Part shown: positions 5,130 to 12,578 of the stretch, piece by piece
Position numbering within the stretch: the stretch's first letter is position 1
How the letters are laid out: the number at the start of each line of letters is the position of its first letter
Source: an uncultured Faecalibacterium sp.
GTDB lineage: Bacteria > Bacillota > Clostridia > Oscillospirales > Ruminococcaceae
Direction of reading: 5' to 3'
Assembly (NCBI GenBank): GCA_937917475.1
Contig: CALDNF010000210.1
Span: 1-14,595 of the forward strand
Length of the DNA: 14,595 nucleotides
Notes under the pieces: model-generated
What the model was told of the DNA's origin: nothing
Database searches by the model: none
Seen by the model: the letters and a program-made list of their open reading frames with translations, nothing else
Position numbers and translations under genes: made by a program

Positions 5130-6929
5130 ATGAGTATGAATACTGTCAACGAGCGTGTTGCTGCTCTGCGTGCCGCCATGGAGGCACAGGGCTGCGCCGC
5201 CTATATCATCCCCACCGGCGACCCGCACTCCAGCGAGTACCTGCCCACCCACTACAATTCCCGGGAATATTTCTCCGGCTTCACCGGCGAAAACTCCAAT
5301 CTCGTGGTCACCCGCACCGGCAGTGCCCTGTGGGCCGACGGCCGGTTCTTTGTGCAGGCCGAAAAGCAGCTGGCCGGCACCGAGATCGAGCTGGAAAAGA
5401 TGGGCGAGCCGGGTGTGCCCACCGTAGAGGAGTACTGCGCCGCTGCCCTGAATGAGGGCGAGGCTCTGGGCCTGTGCGGCTTCACCGCTTCCTGCGGTCT
5501 GGTGCGCAGCCTGCAGAAGGCTCTGGATGCCAAGCACTGCACCATCAAGACCCTGCATCTGGAAGACGAGCTCTGGACCGAAGGCCGTCCCGCTCTGCCC
5601 GCCACCCCGGCCTGGATCCTTAGCAAGGAATACGCCGGTTTCTCCCCCGCCGAGAAGCTGGGCCAGCTCCGTGCAAAGCTGAAGGAGCTGGGCTGCACCG
5701 CACAGTTCGTGGGTAAGCTGGATAATCTGGCATGGCTGCTGAATCTCCGTGCCATGGACATCCACTGCACACCCTATGCTATGGCTTTCTGCTATGTGAC
5801 CCCCGACAAGGCCACCCTCTTCATCAACACCGCCCGGGTCACCCCGGAAGCTGCTGCCGAGCTGAAGAAGAACGGCGTGGAGCTGGCAGAGTATGATGAC
5901 GTGGTGAAGTATATGGCCTCCGTCACCGAGCCTCAGACCGTTCTGGTGGACCCTGCCAGCGTCAACTTTGAAATTTATAACACCCTCGAGCAGAACGCTG
6001 CCCTCACCGTCAAGGACGAGGCCGACCCCCTGCTGCCCATGAAGGGCATCAAGAACGAAGTGGAGCTGGCACACACCCGGGAGGCACACATCCGGGACGG
6101 CGTGGCCATGGTCCGGTTCGAGAAGGAGCTGGAAGAGCGGATGGCCGCAGGCGAAGAGCTGACGGAGCTGACCGTAGACGAGATCCTCCACAAGTACCGC
6201 AGCGCACAAGACAAGTTCCTCGTTGAGAGCTTCAACACCATTGCCGCTTACGGTCCCAACGCCGCCATGATGCATTACCACGCCACCGAGGCCGACCACG
6301 CAAAGCTGGAGCCCAAGGGTTTCTTGCTGGTGGACAGCGGTGCCACCTACATGGACGGCACCACCGACATTACCCGCACCTATCCGCTGGGTGAGCTGAC
6401 TGAGGACGAGCGGCTGTTCTACACCTGGACCTTACAGTGCCACATCGACATTGCAAAGGCGGTCTGGCTGAACTACTGCGACGGCCATATGCTGGATACC
6501 ATTGCCCGGGAACCCCTGTGGCAGCATCTTATCAACTACCGCTGCGGCACCGGCCACAGTGTCAGCTTTGTGGGTAACGTTCACGAGGGCCCCCACGCTC
6601 TGAACGGCCGGAACACCGTGGTGTTCAAGCCGGGCATGATCATCACCGACGAGCCGGGCGTCTATGAAGGCGGCGTGGTCGGCATCCGCATCGAGAACGA
6701 GCTGGAGTGCATCCACAAGGAGACCAACCAGTACGGCGAGTTCCTTGCCTTCCAGCCGGTGATGTATGTCCCCATCGACACCTCGCCCATCGTGCCGGGC
6801 GTTCTGACCAAGGACGAGCTGGCCTGGCTGAACAACTACCACCGTCAGGTCTTCGAGAAGCTTGCCCCCCGCCTGAATGACGAAGAGCGGGATTGGCTGG
6901 CAAAGAAGTGCGCCGCCATCGGAGCATAA
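5130..6929 (+). CDS. pepP: Xaa-Pro aminopeptidase (aminopeptidase P, M24B family)
   Basis: This cytoplasmic metalloprotease removes the N-terminal residue from peptides with proline in second place. At 599 residues it is the long, three-domain bacterial/eukaryotic APP1-like form: two creatinase-type N-terminal domains (about 1-155 and 160-315), then the pita-bread M24 catalytic domain (about 320-540) and a C-terminal extension. All five metal ligands are seen: Asp402 (VDSGA), Asp413 (TTDITR), His476 (GTGH), Glu508 (DEPG) and Glu522 (IENE). The reading frame is open upstream to 4971, but the ATG at 5130 is preferred because AGAGGGG lies about 8 nt before it, the promoter falls inside the upstream part, and homology starts here. 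It is monocistronic, with its own promoter and a terminator at 7098-7130. It may act on peptides imported by systems like the one at the left edge, though the genes are not linked. Confidence 0.95.
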   Translation: MSMNTVNERVAALRAAMEAQGCAAYIIPTGDPHSSEYLPTHYNSREYFSGFTGENSNLVVTRTGSALWADGRFFVQAEKQLAGTEIELEKMGEPGVPTVEEYCAAALNEGEALGLCGFTASCGLVRSLQKALDAKHCTIKTLHLEDELWTEGRPALPATPAWILSKEYAGFSPAEKLGQLRAKLKELGCTAQFVGKLDNLAWLLNLRAMDIHCTPYAMAFCYVTPDKATLFINTARVTPEAAAELKKNGVELAEYDDVVKYMASVTEPQTVLVDPASVNFEIYNTLEQNAALTVKDEADPLLPMKGIKNEVELAHTREAHIRDGVAMVRFEKELEERMAAGEELTELTVDEILHKYRSAQDKFLVESFNTIAAYGPNAAMMHYHATEADHAKLEPKGFLLVDSGATYMDGTTDITRTYPLGELTEDERLFYTWTLQCHIDIAKAVWLNYCDGHMLDTIAREPLWQHLINYRCGTGHSVSFVGNVHEGPHALNGRNTVVFKPGMIITDEPGVYEGGVVGIRIENELECIHKETNQYGEFLAFQPVMYVPIDTSPIVPGVLTKDELAWLNNYHRQVFEKLAPRLNDEERDWLAKKCAAIGA

Positions 6930-6939
6930 TAAGGAAAAT

Positions 6940-7074
6940 CAACCTCTCCGTCATCCCTTCGGGATGCCACCTCCCCTATTGAGGGGAGGCCTTGGCATTT
7001 CGTGAAATTTCGCCTCTTCGCCAGAGGCTCCCCTACCAGGGGAGCTGTCGAGCGATAGCGAGACTGAGAGGTTG
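6940..7074. repeat. MITE-like hairpin-rich repeat with AACCTCTC terminal inverted repeats
   Basis: The 135-bp element starts with CAACCTCTCCGTC and ends with the inverted copy GACTGAGAGGTTG, one mismatch in 13. Inside are several small hairpins in a row: ATCCC/GGGAT (6953-6965), CCTCCCCT/AGGGGAGG (6970-6989), a GCCTCT/AGAGGC hairpin around 7012-7028, and a CTCCCCT/AGGGGAG hairpin around 7028-7043. It encodes no protein and lies just after pepP. From memory, similar elements occur in many copies in gut Oscillospiraceae and Lachnospiraceae genomes. I see no clear target-site duplication. Confidence 0.7.
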
Positions 7075-7097
7075 TACGAAGCAAAAGCCCACAAAGT

Positions 7098-7130
7098 AAG
7101 CGGAAGACCTGCCGGTCTCCCGCTTGTTTT
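7098..7130 (+). terminator. Intrinsic terminator downstream of pepP
   Basis: A 12-position stem with one mismatch (7098-7109 with 7114-7125), TGCC loop, followed on the plus strand by GTTTTAT. It lies between the convergent pepP and glycosyltransferase genes. The minus-strand flank is less T-rich, so it mainly serves pepP but could stop both. Confidence 0.8.
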
Positions 7131-7138
7131 ATCTCAAT

Positions 7139-8086
7139 TTACAGTTCACTGCGATGCTCTTTCCAATACGCCTTTGCTTCCTCAATGGCCTTTTTGAAGG
7201 GCCCGGAGGGGTAGGTGCTCTCCGCAATATCCACAAGGAACTTATACAGCTGGGGGCGCACTTCATCGTACATTCCCAGCCGGGTGTAGAGCTCTTTATA
7301 GTAACGGAATACCTGCACCTTGTTCTGGACGATGGCAGCAGGATTGATCTGGGTGTGGCAGATGCTCTGGGGATTCTGCACATAGTAGTAGCCGGGCTGG
7401 TCGATGGAAGCAAACACCTCGGCATACTGGATATACTGCATGTTGAAGACCAGATCCTCCGCCCAGCGCACTTCGCTGGTGAACTGGATGTCGTTGCCCA
7501 CCAGCAGGATACGGCGGTAGAGCTTATTCCAGAGCACGCTGTAGAAATAGGACGCCGGCTTGTCCATCAGCCGGAGGGCAAAGGTGTCCTTGTCCATAAC
7601 TCCGGCCGGCAGAAAACCGTATTCCCGGATCTCCGGGGCCTTTTCTTCGGGCTCGATGCCCAGCTTTTCCTGCAATTTTTCCAACGCCTGCCCGGGCTTG
7701 GTGGCCTCCGGCGTGATGACCATTTTATAGGGTGCAATGACAAGGTCGGCGTGGCAGGACTCCGCAGCAGCCACAAGATGCTCGGTGTAGTCCGGGTCGA
7801 TGTAGTCATCGCTGTCCACAAACTGGATATACTCGCCGGACGCAAGCCGGAGCCCCAGATTCCGGGTATCCGACACGCCGGAATTGGCCTTGTCCACCAG
7901 CAGGATGCGGGAGTCTTTCTTCCGGTACTCCTCACAGACCGGCAGGCTGTTGTCCTTGGAGCCATCGTTCAGGATGATAATCTCAAGGTTCCGATAGGTC
8001 TGAGCGCAGATGCTCTCGATGCAGCGGGCCAGATGGTTCTGGGCATTGTACACCGGCAGGATGATGCTGACAAGAGGCTGGTTCAT
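7139..8086 (-). CDS. Family 2 glycosyltransferase
   Basis: A 315-residue GT-A-fold glycosyltransferase that would move a sugar from a nucleotide-sugar donor to a surface-polymer or lipid-linked acceptor. The N-terminal half carries the family motifs: PVYNAQ (11-16), DGSKDNS (41-47), the NSGVSDTRNLG loop (68-78), and the DSDD metal/nucleotide motif (91-94). The second half, with WNKLYRR and WAEDLVFN near 205-235, is of the kind seen in capsular/exopolysaccharide enzymes. There is no membrane segment, so it is probably cytoplasmic or peripheral. AAGGAGA lies about 8 nt before the ATG. It stands alone, with its own promoter, divergent from the LytTR regulator and convergent with pepP. The donor and acceptor cannot be told, and no polysaccharide cluster surrounds it. 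Confidence 0.92.
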   Translation of the reverse strand: MNQPLVSIILPVYNAQNHLARCIESICAQTYRNLEIIILNDGSKDNSLPVCEEYRKKDSRILLVDKANSGVSDTRNLGLRLASGEYIQFVDSDDYIDPDYTEHLVAAAESCHADLVIAPYKMVITPEATKPGQALEKLQEKLGIEPEEKAPEIREYGFLPAGVMDKDTFALRLMDKPASYFYSVLWNKLYRRILLVGNDIQFTSEVRWAEDLVFNMQYIQYAEVFASIDQPGYYYVQNPQSICHTQINPAAIVQNKVQVFRYYKELYTRLGMYDEVRPQLYKFLVDIAESTYPSGPFKKAIEEAKAYWKEHRSEL

Positions 8087-8115
8087 GGCGGTATCTCCTT
8101 TTTGTTTTTTCTGAT

Positions 8116-8144
8116 ATCATACTCCGCCGGGCTGCAAAAAGCAA
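8116..8144 (-). promoter_or_regulatory. Promoter of the glycosyltransferase gene
   Basis: On the minus strand TTGCTT (8139-8144) and TATGAT (8116-8121) are 17 bp apart. The transcript would start about 25 bp before the ATG. The plus-strand LytTR gene starts 94 bp away, so its product could bind here, but no LytTR-type direct repeat was recognised. Confidence 0.55.
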
Positions 8145-8180
8145 GCCCCGGCCATACAGCCCAAAGGAGGGCATTTCAAG

Positions 8181-8933
8181 ATGATCTTTCGCATTGCAGT
8201 CTGCACCCCGGACGGCCTGCTGTTCAGCAGGATCCGACGGCATTGCATGGAATATTTTGCCCGCCGCACCGACGAATGTGCCGTGGAGCAGGTGGAAGGG
8301 GCCGAGGCTCTGGTCCGGCAGTACGAAGAGGGTGCCCGGTACGAGCTCTACCTCATCGAGCTCATTGAAGTTCCCGGCAGTCCGGTGCCTGCCGGGCTGA
8401 AAGCGGCCAGCATCCTCCGCTGCCGAAACTGCCGTGCACCACTGGCTTTTCTGGCCAAAACACCGGCCTACGCCTACAACGCCTTCCGGGTAGATGCCAT
8501 GCAGTACCTGCTCATTCCCTTCCGGTCGGAGCGGCTGGCGGCTCTGCTGGACCGTGCCGTGGAGCCCGAGTACGGCCCGGTGGTCTCGGTGACCACGGCG
8601 GAGGGCATCTGCGTGCTGCCCTATGCGGACATCGAATATCTGGAATGTACCCATCACATCGTCCACTTTCACCGCAAAAACGGCAGCACAGTCACCTCGC
8701 TGTCCCTGCGGGTGCCTTTTTCCGAGGTCGCCCGGCCCCTGCTGGCAGATGGGCGGTTCTACCAGCATCACCGCTCCTATGTCATCAATATGGAAGCCGT
8801 GGAACAGCTGGCAGAAGGGGAGTTTCGGATGCAGAGCGGGGCCCTTGTCCCGGTTCCCCGCTGCCGGGAGGCCGAGACCCGGACGGCGTTCCGGGCATGG
8901 CTGGAGCAGCAGGCGGCACGGAAGCTGCCCTGA
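8181..8933 (+). CDS. LytTR-family DNA-binding regulator with a degenerate receiver domain
   Basis: This 250-residue protein has the shape of an AgrA/LytR-type response regulator. The C-terminal LytTR domain (about 132-250) is clear: DIEYLECTHHIVHFH (150-164), then FYQHHRSYVINMEAV (193-207), matching the FxxxHRSYxVN signature. The N-terminal region (about 1-125) follows the receiver outline, with AFRVDAMQYLLIPF where active receivers have AFEVxAxDYLLKPF. Key residues are lost, though: the phospho-acceptor Asp is replaced by Glu60 (ELYLIE for DLILLD), the conserved Lys by Ile112, and the N-terminal acidic pair is reduced to CTPD. It is therefore unlikely to be switched by a kinase in the normal way, and no histidine kinase gene is near. 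AAAGGAGGG lies about 9 nt before the ATG. The targets are unknown; the divergent glycosyltransferase is one candidate. Confidence 0.88.
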   Translation: MIFRIAVCTPDGLLFSRIRRHCMEYFARRTDECAVEQVEGAEALVRQYEEGARYELYLIELIEVPGSPVPAGLKAASILRCRNCRAPLAFLAKTPAYAYNAFRVDAMQYLLIPFRSERLAALLDRAVEPEYGPVVSVTTAEGICVLPYADIEYLECTHHIVHFHRKNGSTVTSLSLRVPFSEVARPLLADGRFYQHHRSYVINMEAVEQLAEGEFRMQSGALVPVPRCREAETRTAFRAWLEQQAARKLP

Positions 8934-8939
8934 GCGGTT

Positions 8940-8955
8940 CCGCCCGCTCGGGCGG
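8940..8955. terminator. Short hairpin between convergent genes, weak terminator candidate
   Basis: CCGCCC and GGGCGG form a 6-bp stem with a 4-nt loop, filling most of the 22-bp gap between the convergent LytTR and HAD genes. There is no T-run on either side, so intrinsic termination would be weak. Confidence 0.3.
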
Positions 8956-9606
8956 TCAGAGCTCTTTCCAGCCGGTCTGGGTCCAGTCGGTAAGGAACCG
9001 GTCGCAGAGCTGCCGCATTTCGGTCTCATCCGCACGGCTGCACCAGTCGGCAATGCCCACCAGCCGGAACCCGGCGGCGTGGGCGGTGCGGGCAGAGTAG
9101 ACCGCATCCTCACAGACAACACATTCTGCCGGATCGCTGCCGCCCAGACGGTGCAGTGCCTCAAAGAACACCTCGGGATGATGCTTGCTCTTTGCGCCCT
9201 GCGCCTCGATGTAAAATTCAAAGTAATCGGCGATGCCAAGCCTTGTCAGAACTGTACGGCACTGTTCCGACCAAGTGTTGGAGCAAATGCAGCAGCGTGC
9301 CCCTTCGGCTTTGAGGAATTCCAGCATTTCCCGCACGCCGGGCTTCAGCTCCACCGTTTCATAGAGGTCTGCCACCGTATCCCGCAGCGCATCTGCAAAA
9401 TTGGTCTCGTCCAGCGGCAGACCGTAGCGGCGGATCAGGTATTCCGCACTCTCCCGCATCCCCATGGGAAGCAGGATATCGTGCAGGCCGGGCTCCGGCG
9501 TTTTGCCGTATCGCTCCAACAGAGCCAGCGGCGCATTTTCCCATACCGTGACCATGCTGTCGGTCAAAGTGCCGTCCATATCAAAGATCCATTCCTTGCA
9601 GTGCAT
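8956..9606 (-). CDS. HAD-superfamily phosphatase, beta-phosphoglucomutase/phosphoglycolate phosphatase-like
   Basis: A 216-residue subfamily I HAD hydrolase with a helical cap, the type that removes or moves phosphate on small sugars and related metabolites. Motif I is DMDGTLTDS (9-17; Asp9 nucleophile, Asp11 acid/base), motif II is CSNT (108-111), motif III is Lys141 in KHHPEVF, and motif IV is CEDAVYS (165-171). The cap lies between motifs I and II (about 18-85). The length and motifs fit PgmB/Gph-like enzymes, but the substrate cannot be read from the sequence. AGGAGG lies 6 nt before the ATG. It is divergent from the patatin/enzyme I pair and has its own extended -10 promoter, so it appears to be a single-gene unit. 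Confidence 0.9.
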   Translation of the reverse strand: MHCKEWIFDMDGTLTDSMVTVWENAPLALLERYGKTPEPGLHDILLPMGMRESAEYLIRRYGLPLDETNFADALRDTVADLYETVELKPGVREMLEFLKAEGARCCICSNTWSEQCRTVLTRLGIADYFEFYIEAQGAKSKHHPEVFFEALHRLGGSDPAECVVCEDAVYSARTAHAAGFRLVGIADWCSRADETEMRQLCDRFLTDWTQTGWKEL

Positions 9607-9638
9607 AGATGCCTCCTGAGTTTTTCATTCCTGTAAAA

Positions 9639-9647
9639 ATTATACCA
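9639..9647 (-). promoter_or_regulatory. Extended -10 promoter of the HAD phosphatase gene
   Basis: On the minus strand this reads TGGTATAAT, a perfect -10 with the TGn extension, about 33 bp before the ATG. No good -35 is present at 16-18 bp. Confidence 0.6.
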
Positions 9648-9689
9648 TGTTTTTTGTTACAAAAACAGGGAGAAATTTTCCGGAAAATA

Positions 9690-9698
9690 TGCTATACT
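9690..9698 (+). promoter_or_regulatory. Extended -10 promoter of the patatin/enzyme I-like operon
   Basis: TGCTATACT fits an extended -10, 48 bp before the patatin ATG at 9747. The -35 at 17 bp (GAGAAA) is poor. It lies about 50 bp from the oppositely directed HAD promoter. Confidence 0.5.
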
Positions 9699-9746
9699 TT
9701 TGAAAAAACCGGTTCGTTTCCGGGCCGGGGCAGGGAGGCGGCAGAC

Positions 9747-10919
9747 ATGGCGCAGAAAAAAGATTCCAAAAAGGCTCTGGTCCTGGCGGGCGGCGGTGCA
9801 CGGGGCAGCTATCAGGTGGGCGTCTGGCGGGCGTTGGCCGAGCTTGGCTGGCGGCCCCAGATCATCACCGGCACCAGCGTGGGCAGCCTGAACGGAGCCA
9901 TGTTTGCGCTGGACCTTTACGAGACGGCCCGGGACATGTGGCTGACCATCCGCAGTCAGGATGTGATGGAGCTGCCCGAAGAAAATGCCGACCTCTCCGA
10001 GCTCCACGCCTTTCTGAAAGACGCCGTCCGGATGGGCGGCATGGATGTGACCCCGCTGGAAGAGATCGTGGAGCGGGTGCTGGACGAAAAAGCCCTGCGG
10101 GCCTCTCCCATCCGGTTTGGTCTGGTGACGGTGGAACAGCGGGGCCTCAAAGCCCGGGAGCTGCCGCTGGAAGAGATCCCGGAAGGAAAGGTCAAGGACT
10201 ACCTGCTGGCTTCTGCCGCCTGTTTCCCGGCTCTGCGGGCCCGGCAGATCGACGGGGTAAAATTCCTCGACGGCGGCTACAGCGACAATATGCCCACCGG
10301 CCTTGCCAAGAAGATGGGAGCTGATGAGCTGGTCTGCGTGGACCTTGAGGGCGTGGGCATCACCCGCCCCAACCGCACCGGCCTGCCCACCACCCTGATC
10401 AAGAGCTATTGGGAGCTGGGGGACATCCTTCACTTTGACCCCGACATCGCCCGGCGGAATATTGAGCTGGGCTACTACGATACCCTGCGGGCCTTCGGGC
10501 GGCTCCGGGGCTGCGCCTACGCCGTGGATTCCGGTCCTGAGAGCTCCGGCGATGCCGCCCGGTTCCGGGCAAAGTTCGACGCCGTGCAGCGGGCCGTGAA
10601 AGAAAAGTATCCGGTGACCCTGACGGCGGATGCCGCCCTTCTGCTGGCCAATATGCAGGACAAGGATCTGGCCCCGCTGGAAGCCGCTGCCGAGGATCTG
10701 GGCGTTGACCCTGCAAAATTCTACACCACACAGACGCTGGGAGAAGCCTTTCTTGCCGCCTGCGACCGCAGCCGGATCGAGAAGTTCACCCCGCTGTTCG
10801 AGGGCAGCGGAACGGCGGTGGAAGCCGCCCGGGCCGCACTTCTGCCCAACACGTTTTTGCAGGCTCTGGTCTATGAAACACTGACTGGGCCCATCCCACC
10901 GGAGGTGATCGAATCATGA
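9747..10919 (+). CDS. Patatin-like phospholipase
   Basis: A 390-residue serine lipid hydrolase of the patatin/RssA type, expected to cut acyl groups from phospholipids or similar lipids in or near the membrane. The N-terminal core has the oxyanion loop GGGARG (15-20), the nucleophile elbow GTSVG (42-46, Ser44) and the catalytic Asp175 in DGGYSDNMP, so the Ser/Asp dyad is intact. The core ends near residue 215. The remaining 170 residues are mostly helical, without family motifs that I recognise. There is no signal peptide, so the protein is cytoplasmic or membrane-peripheral. The frame is open back to 9609, but ATG 9747 is chosen because GGGAGG lies about 8 nt upstream, the promoter falls inside the open stretch, and homology starts here. 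Its TGA overlaps the next gene's ATG, so the two are translationally coupled. Confidence 0.92.
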   Translation: MAQKKDSKKALVLAGGGARGSYQVGVWRALAELGWRPQIITGTSVGSLNGAMFALDLYETARDMWLTIRSQDVMELPEENADLSELHAFLKDAVRMGGMDVTPLEEIVERVLDEKALRASPIRFGLVTVEQRGLKARELPLEEIPEGKVKDYLLASAACFPALRARQIDGVKFLDGGYSDNMPTGLAKKMGADELVCVDLEGVGITRPNRTGLPTTLIKSYWELGDILHFDPDIARRNIELGYYDTLRAFGRLRGCAYAVDSGPESSGDAARFRAKFDAVQRAVKEKYPVTLTADAALLLANMQDKDLAPLEAAAEDLGVDPAKFYTTQTLGEAFLAACDRSRIEKFTPLFEGSGTAVEAARAALLPNTFLQALVYETLTGPIPPEVIES

Positions 10920-12526
10920 AGGTATATCAGGGCAAACCGGTTTCTCCGGGCCTTGTACTGGGGCAGGTCAGCCGCCTGCAGCGTCCGGTCGAGCGGTTCG
11001 GGCGGGGGCCTTTCAACCCGGAGCGGGAGCAGAAGATGCTGGACGCTGCTGTTGCAACGGCCCAGCAGGAGCTGGAAATGATGATGGAACGGGCCGGTCC
11101 CGCCGAAGAGGCCATCTTCCTGTTTCAGAGCATGATGCTGGAAGACGAGGGATTCATGCAGAACGTCCAGTTCCAGATCAAAGCAGGCATCGGTGCAGCA
11201 GAGGCCATGAGCAAAGTGGGCCACCGCTACGCTGAGCAGCTGGCCAACATGAAGGACAACGCTTATATGCAGCTGCGGAGCGTGGACATCCTTGATGCCA
11301 CCCGCCGGGTACTGAACATCCTGAGCAACCGTCCCCGGGTCTGGCAGGCACTGGACCACCCGGTGATCATTGCTACTGACATCCTGATGCCCAGCGACCT
11401 GTTCAGCGTCCGCAGCGGAATGATCCTCGGCGTCATTACCTCCGAGGGCAGCGGTCAGAGCCATGCGGCGATTCTGGCAAAGTCCATGCGCATCCCGGCC
11501 ATTATTCAGGTGGGCAGTGAATTTCTGGACGACTGCGACGGCCGCACCGTTATTCTGGATGCCGCCCGGGGCGAGTGTATGCTGGACCCGGACGCCGAGA
11601 CCCGGCAGCAGGCTGTGACCCGCATCTGCGATATCCAGCGGGAAAACGAGGAGCTGAATGCCCTCTGCGCCCTGCCCTGCCGTACAAAGGACAATCAGGA
11701 GTTCGAGCTTCTTGCAAACTGCTTTGGCCCGGAGGATGTGACCACGGCCCGGGGGCTGGGGGCGCAGGGTGTGGGCCTGCTGCGCAGCAGCTACATGATG
11801 ATGCCCGGCCACGCTCTGGACGAGCAGGAACAGTATGTATTTTACTCTTCCTGTCTTGCTGCGGCGGGCGGCGGCCCGGTGACGGTGCGCACCTTTGATT
11901 TTGGTGCAGACCGCACGGTGGCCGATGCTTTTCAGGGATTGCAGTCCTCCAAGCTGGGGCTCCGGGGCATCCGCAGCAGCCTGCTGCGGCCCCGCCAGTT
12001 CGAAACCCAGATCTGCGCCCTGCTCCGGGCAGCGGCCCGGGGCCCGCTGCGGGTCATGTTTCCCATGGTCACCGATGTAGAGGACTGGAACGCCGCCATG
12101 CGTCTGGTGGAACACAGCCGCCAGACCCTGCGGGAGCGGGGGGTGGAGTTCAACGAGAACACCCCCTTCGGCGTGATGCTCAGCGTCCCCTCCGCCTGCC
12201 TGACCGCAGAAGATTTTGCGGCCTGCGGCTGTGATTTCTTTGTCATCGGGACCAATGACCTGACCCAGTACACCCACGCCGTTGACCGGGAGATCGCCAT
12301 GGTGGAGCACTACTACCGCCCCGCCAGCCCGGCCATGAAGCGGCTCATCACCATGGTATTGGACGCCGCAAAGCCCCGGAATCTTCCGGTGACCATCTGC
12401 GGCCTTGCGGCAGGCAATCCCGACAGTGCCGTACAGTACCTTCATCTGGGAGTGCGCAGTTTTTCCATGAGCCCTCAAAGCCTGCTGGAAACCAAAAAGG
12501 CCCTGCGGGAAGCCGATTCCAAATAA
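10916..12526 (+). CDS. Enzyme I-like PEP-protein phosphotransferase, divergent
   Basis: At 536 residues this protein has all domains of PTS enzyme I: an HPr-binding N-terminal part (about 1-150), the swivelling phospho-His domain with His183 in QSHAAILAKSMRIPAI, and the PEP-binding barrel (about 250-536). Conserved barrel pieces include VRTFDFGADR, GLRGIR, FPMV, FFVIGTNDLTQYT and the active-site Cys495 in ICG. Several usual residues differ: the phospho-His context GGRTSH is GSGQSH; RTEFL is RSSYM; the Mg-ligand Glu in the VMVETPAA segment is Ser423; and CGELAGD is CGLAAGN. Canonical enzyme I is about 570 residues, so this one is short. It may still be an active enzyme with altered metal binding, or a paralogue with a regulatory role. 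The ribosome binding site GGAGGTGATC lies within the patatin end. I leave out the symbol ptsI for these reasons. Confidence 0.85.
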   Translation: MKVYQGKPVSPGLVLGQVSRLQRPVERFGRGPFNPEREQKMLDAAVATAQQELEMMMERAGPAEEAIFLFQSMMLEDEGFMQNVQFQIKAGIGAAEAMSKVGHRYAEQLANMKDNAYMQLRSVDILDATRRVLNILSNRPRVWQALDHPVIIATDILMPSDLFSVRSGMILGVITSEGSGQSHAAILAKSMRIPAIIQVGSEFLDDCDGRTVILDAARGECMLDPDAETRQQAVTRICDIQRENEELNALCALPCRTKDNQEFELLANCFGPEDVTTARGLGAQGVGLLRSSYMMMPGHALDEQEQYVFYSSCLAAAGGGPVTVRTFDFGADRTVADAFQGLQSSKLGLRGIRSSLLRPRQFETQICALLRAAARGPLRVMFPMVTDVEDWNAAMRLVEHSRQTLRERGVEFNENTPFGVMLSVPSACLTAEDFAACGCDFFVIGTNDLTQYTHAVDREIAMVEHYYRPASPAMKRLITMVLDAAKPRNLPVTICGLAAGNPDSAVQYLHLGVRSFSMSPQSLLETKKALREADSK

Positions 12527-12536
12527 TTCTGACAGC

Positions 12537-12572
12537 AAAAATGGACAGCCCGGCGGCTGTCCATTTTTGTTT
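12537..12572. terminator. Bidirectional intrinsic terminator between enzyme I-like gene and rsmE
   Basis: A perfect 14-bp stem (12537-12550 with 12555-12568) closes a CGGC loop. It ends in five T on the plus strand, followed by GTTTT, and in five T on the minus strand. It lies between two convergent genes, 10 bp after the stop of one and 7 bp after the stop of the other, and should end both transcripts. Confidence 0.92.
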
Positions 12573-12578
12573 TGCGTC

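Noticed and set aside
7983..9239. 418-codon minus-strand and 414-codon plus-strand frames around the glycosyltransferase/LytTR region
   Set aside because: They overlap four well-supported genes on both strands and read into each other's coding DNA without domain signals.
10871..12538. 555-codon minus-strand frame opposite the enzyme I-like gene
   Set aside because: It lies exactly across the enzyme I-like gene, whose motifs are unmistakable; the antisense product is compositionally typical of a shadow frame.
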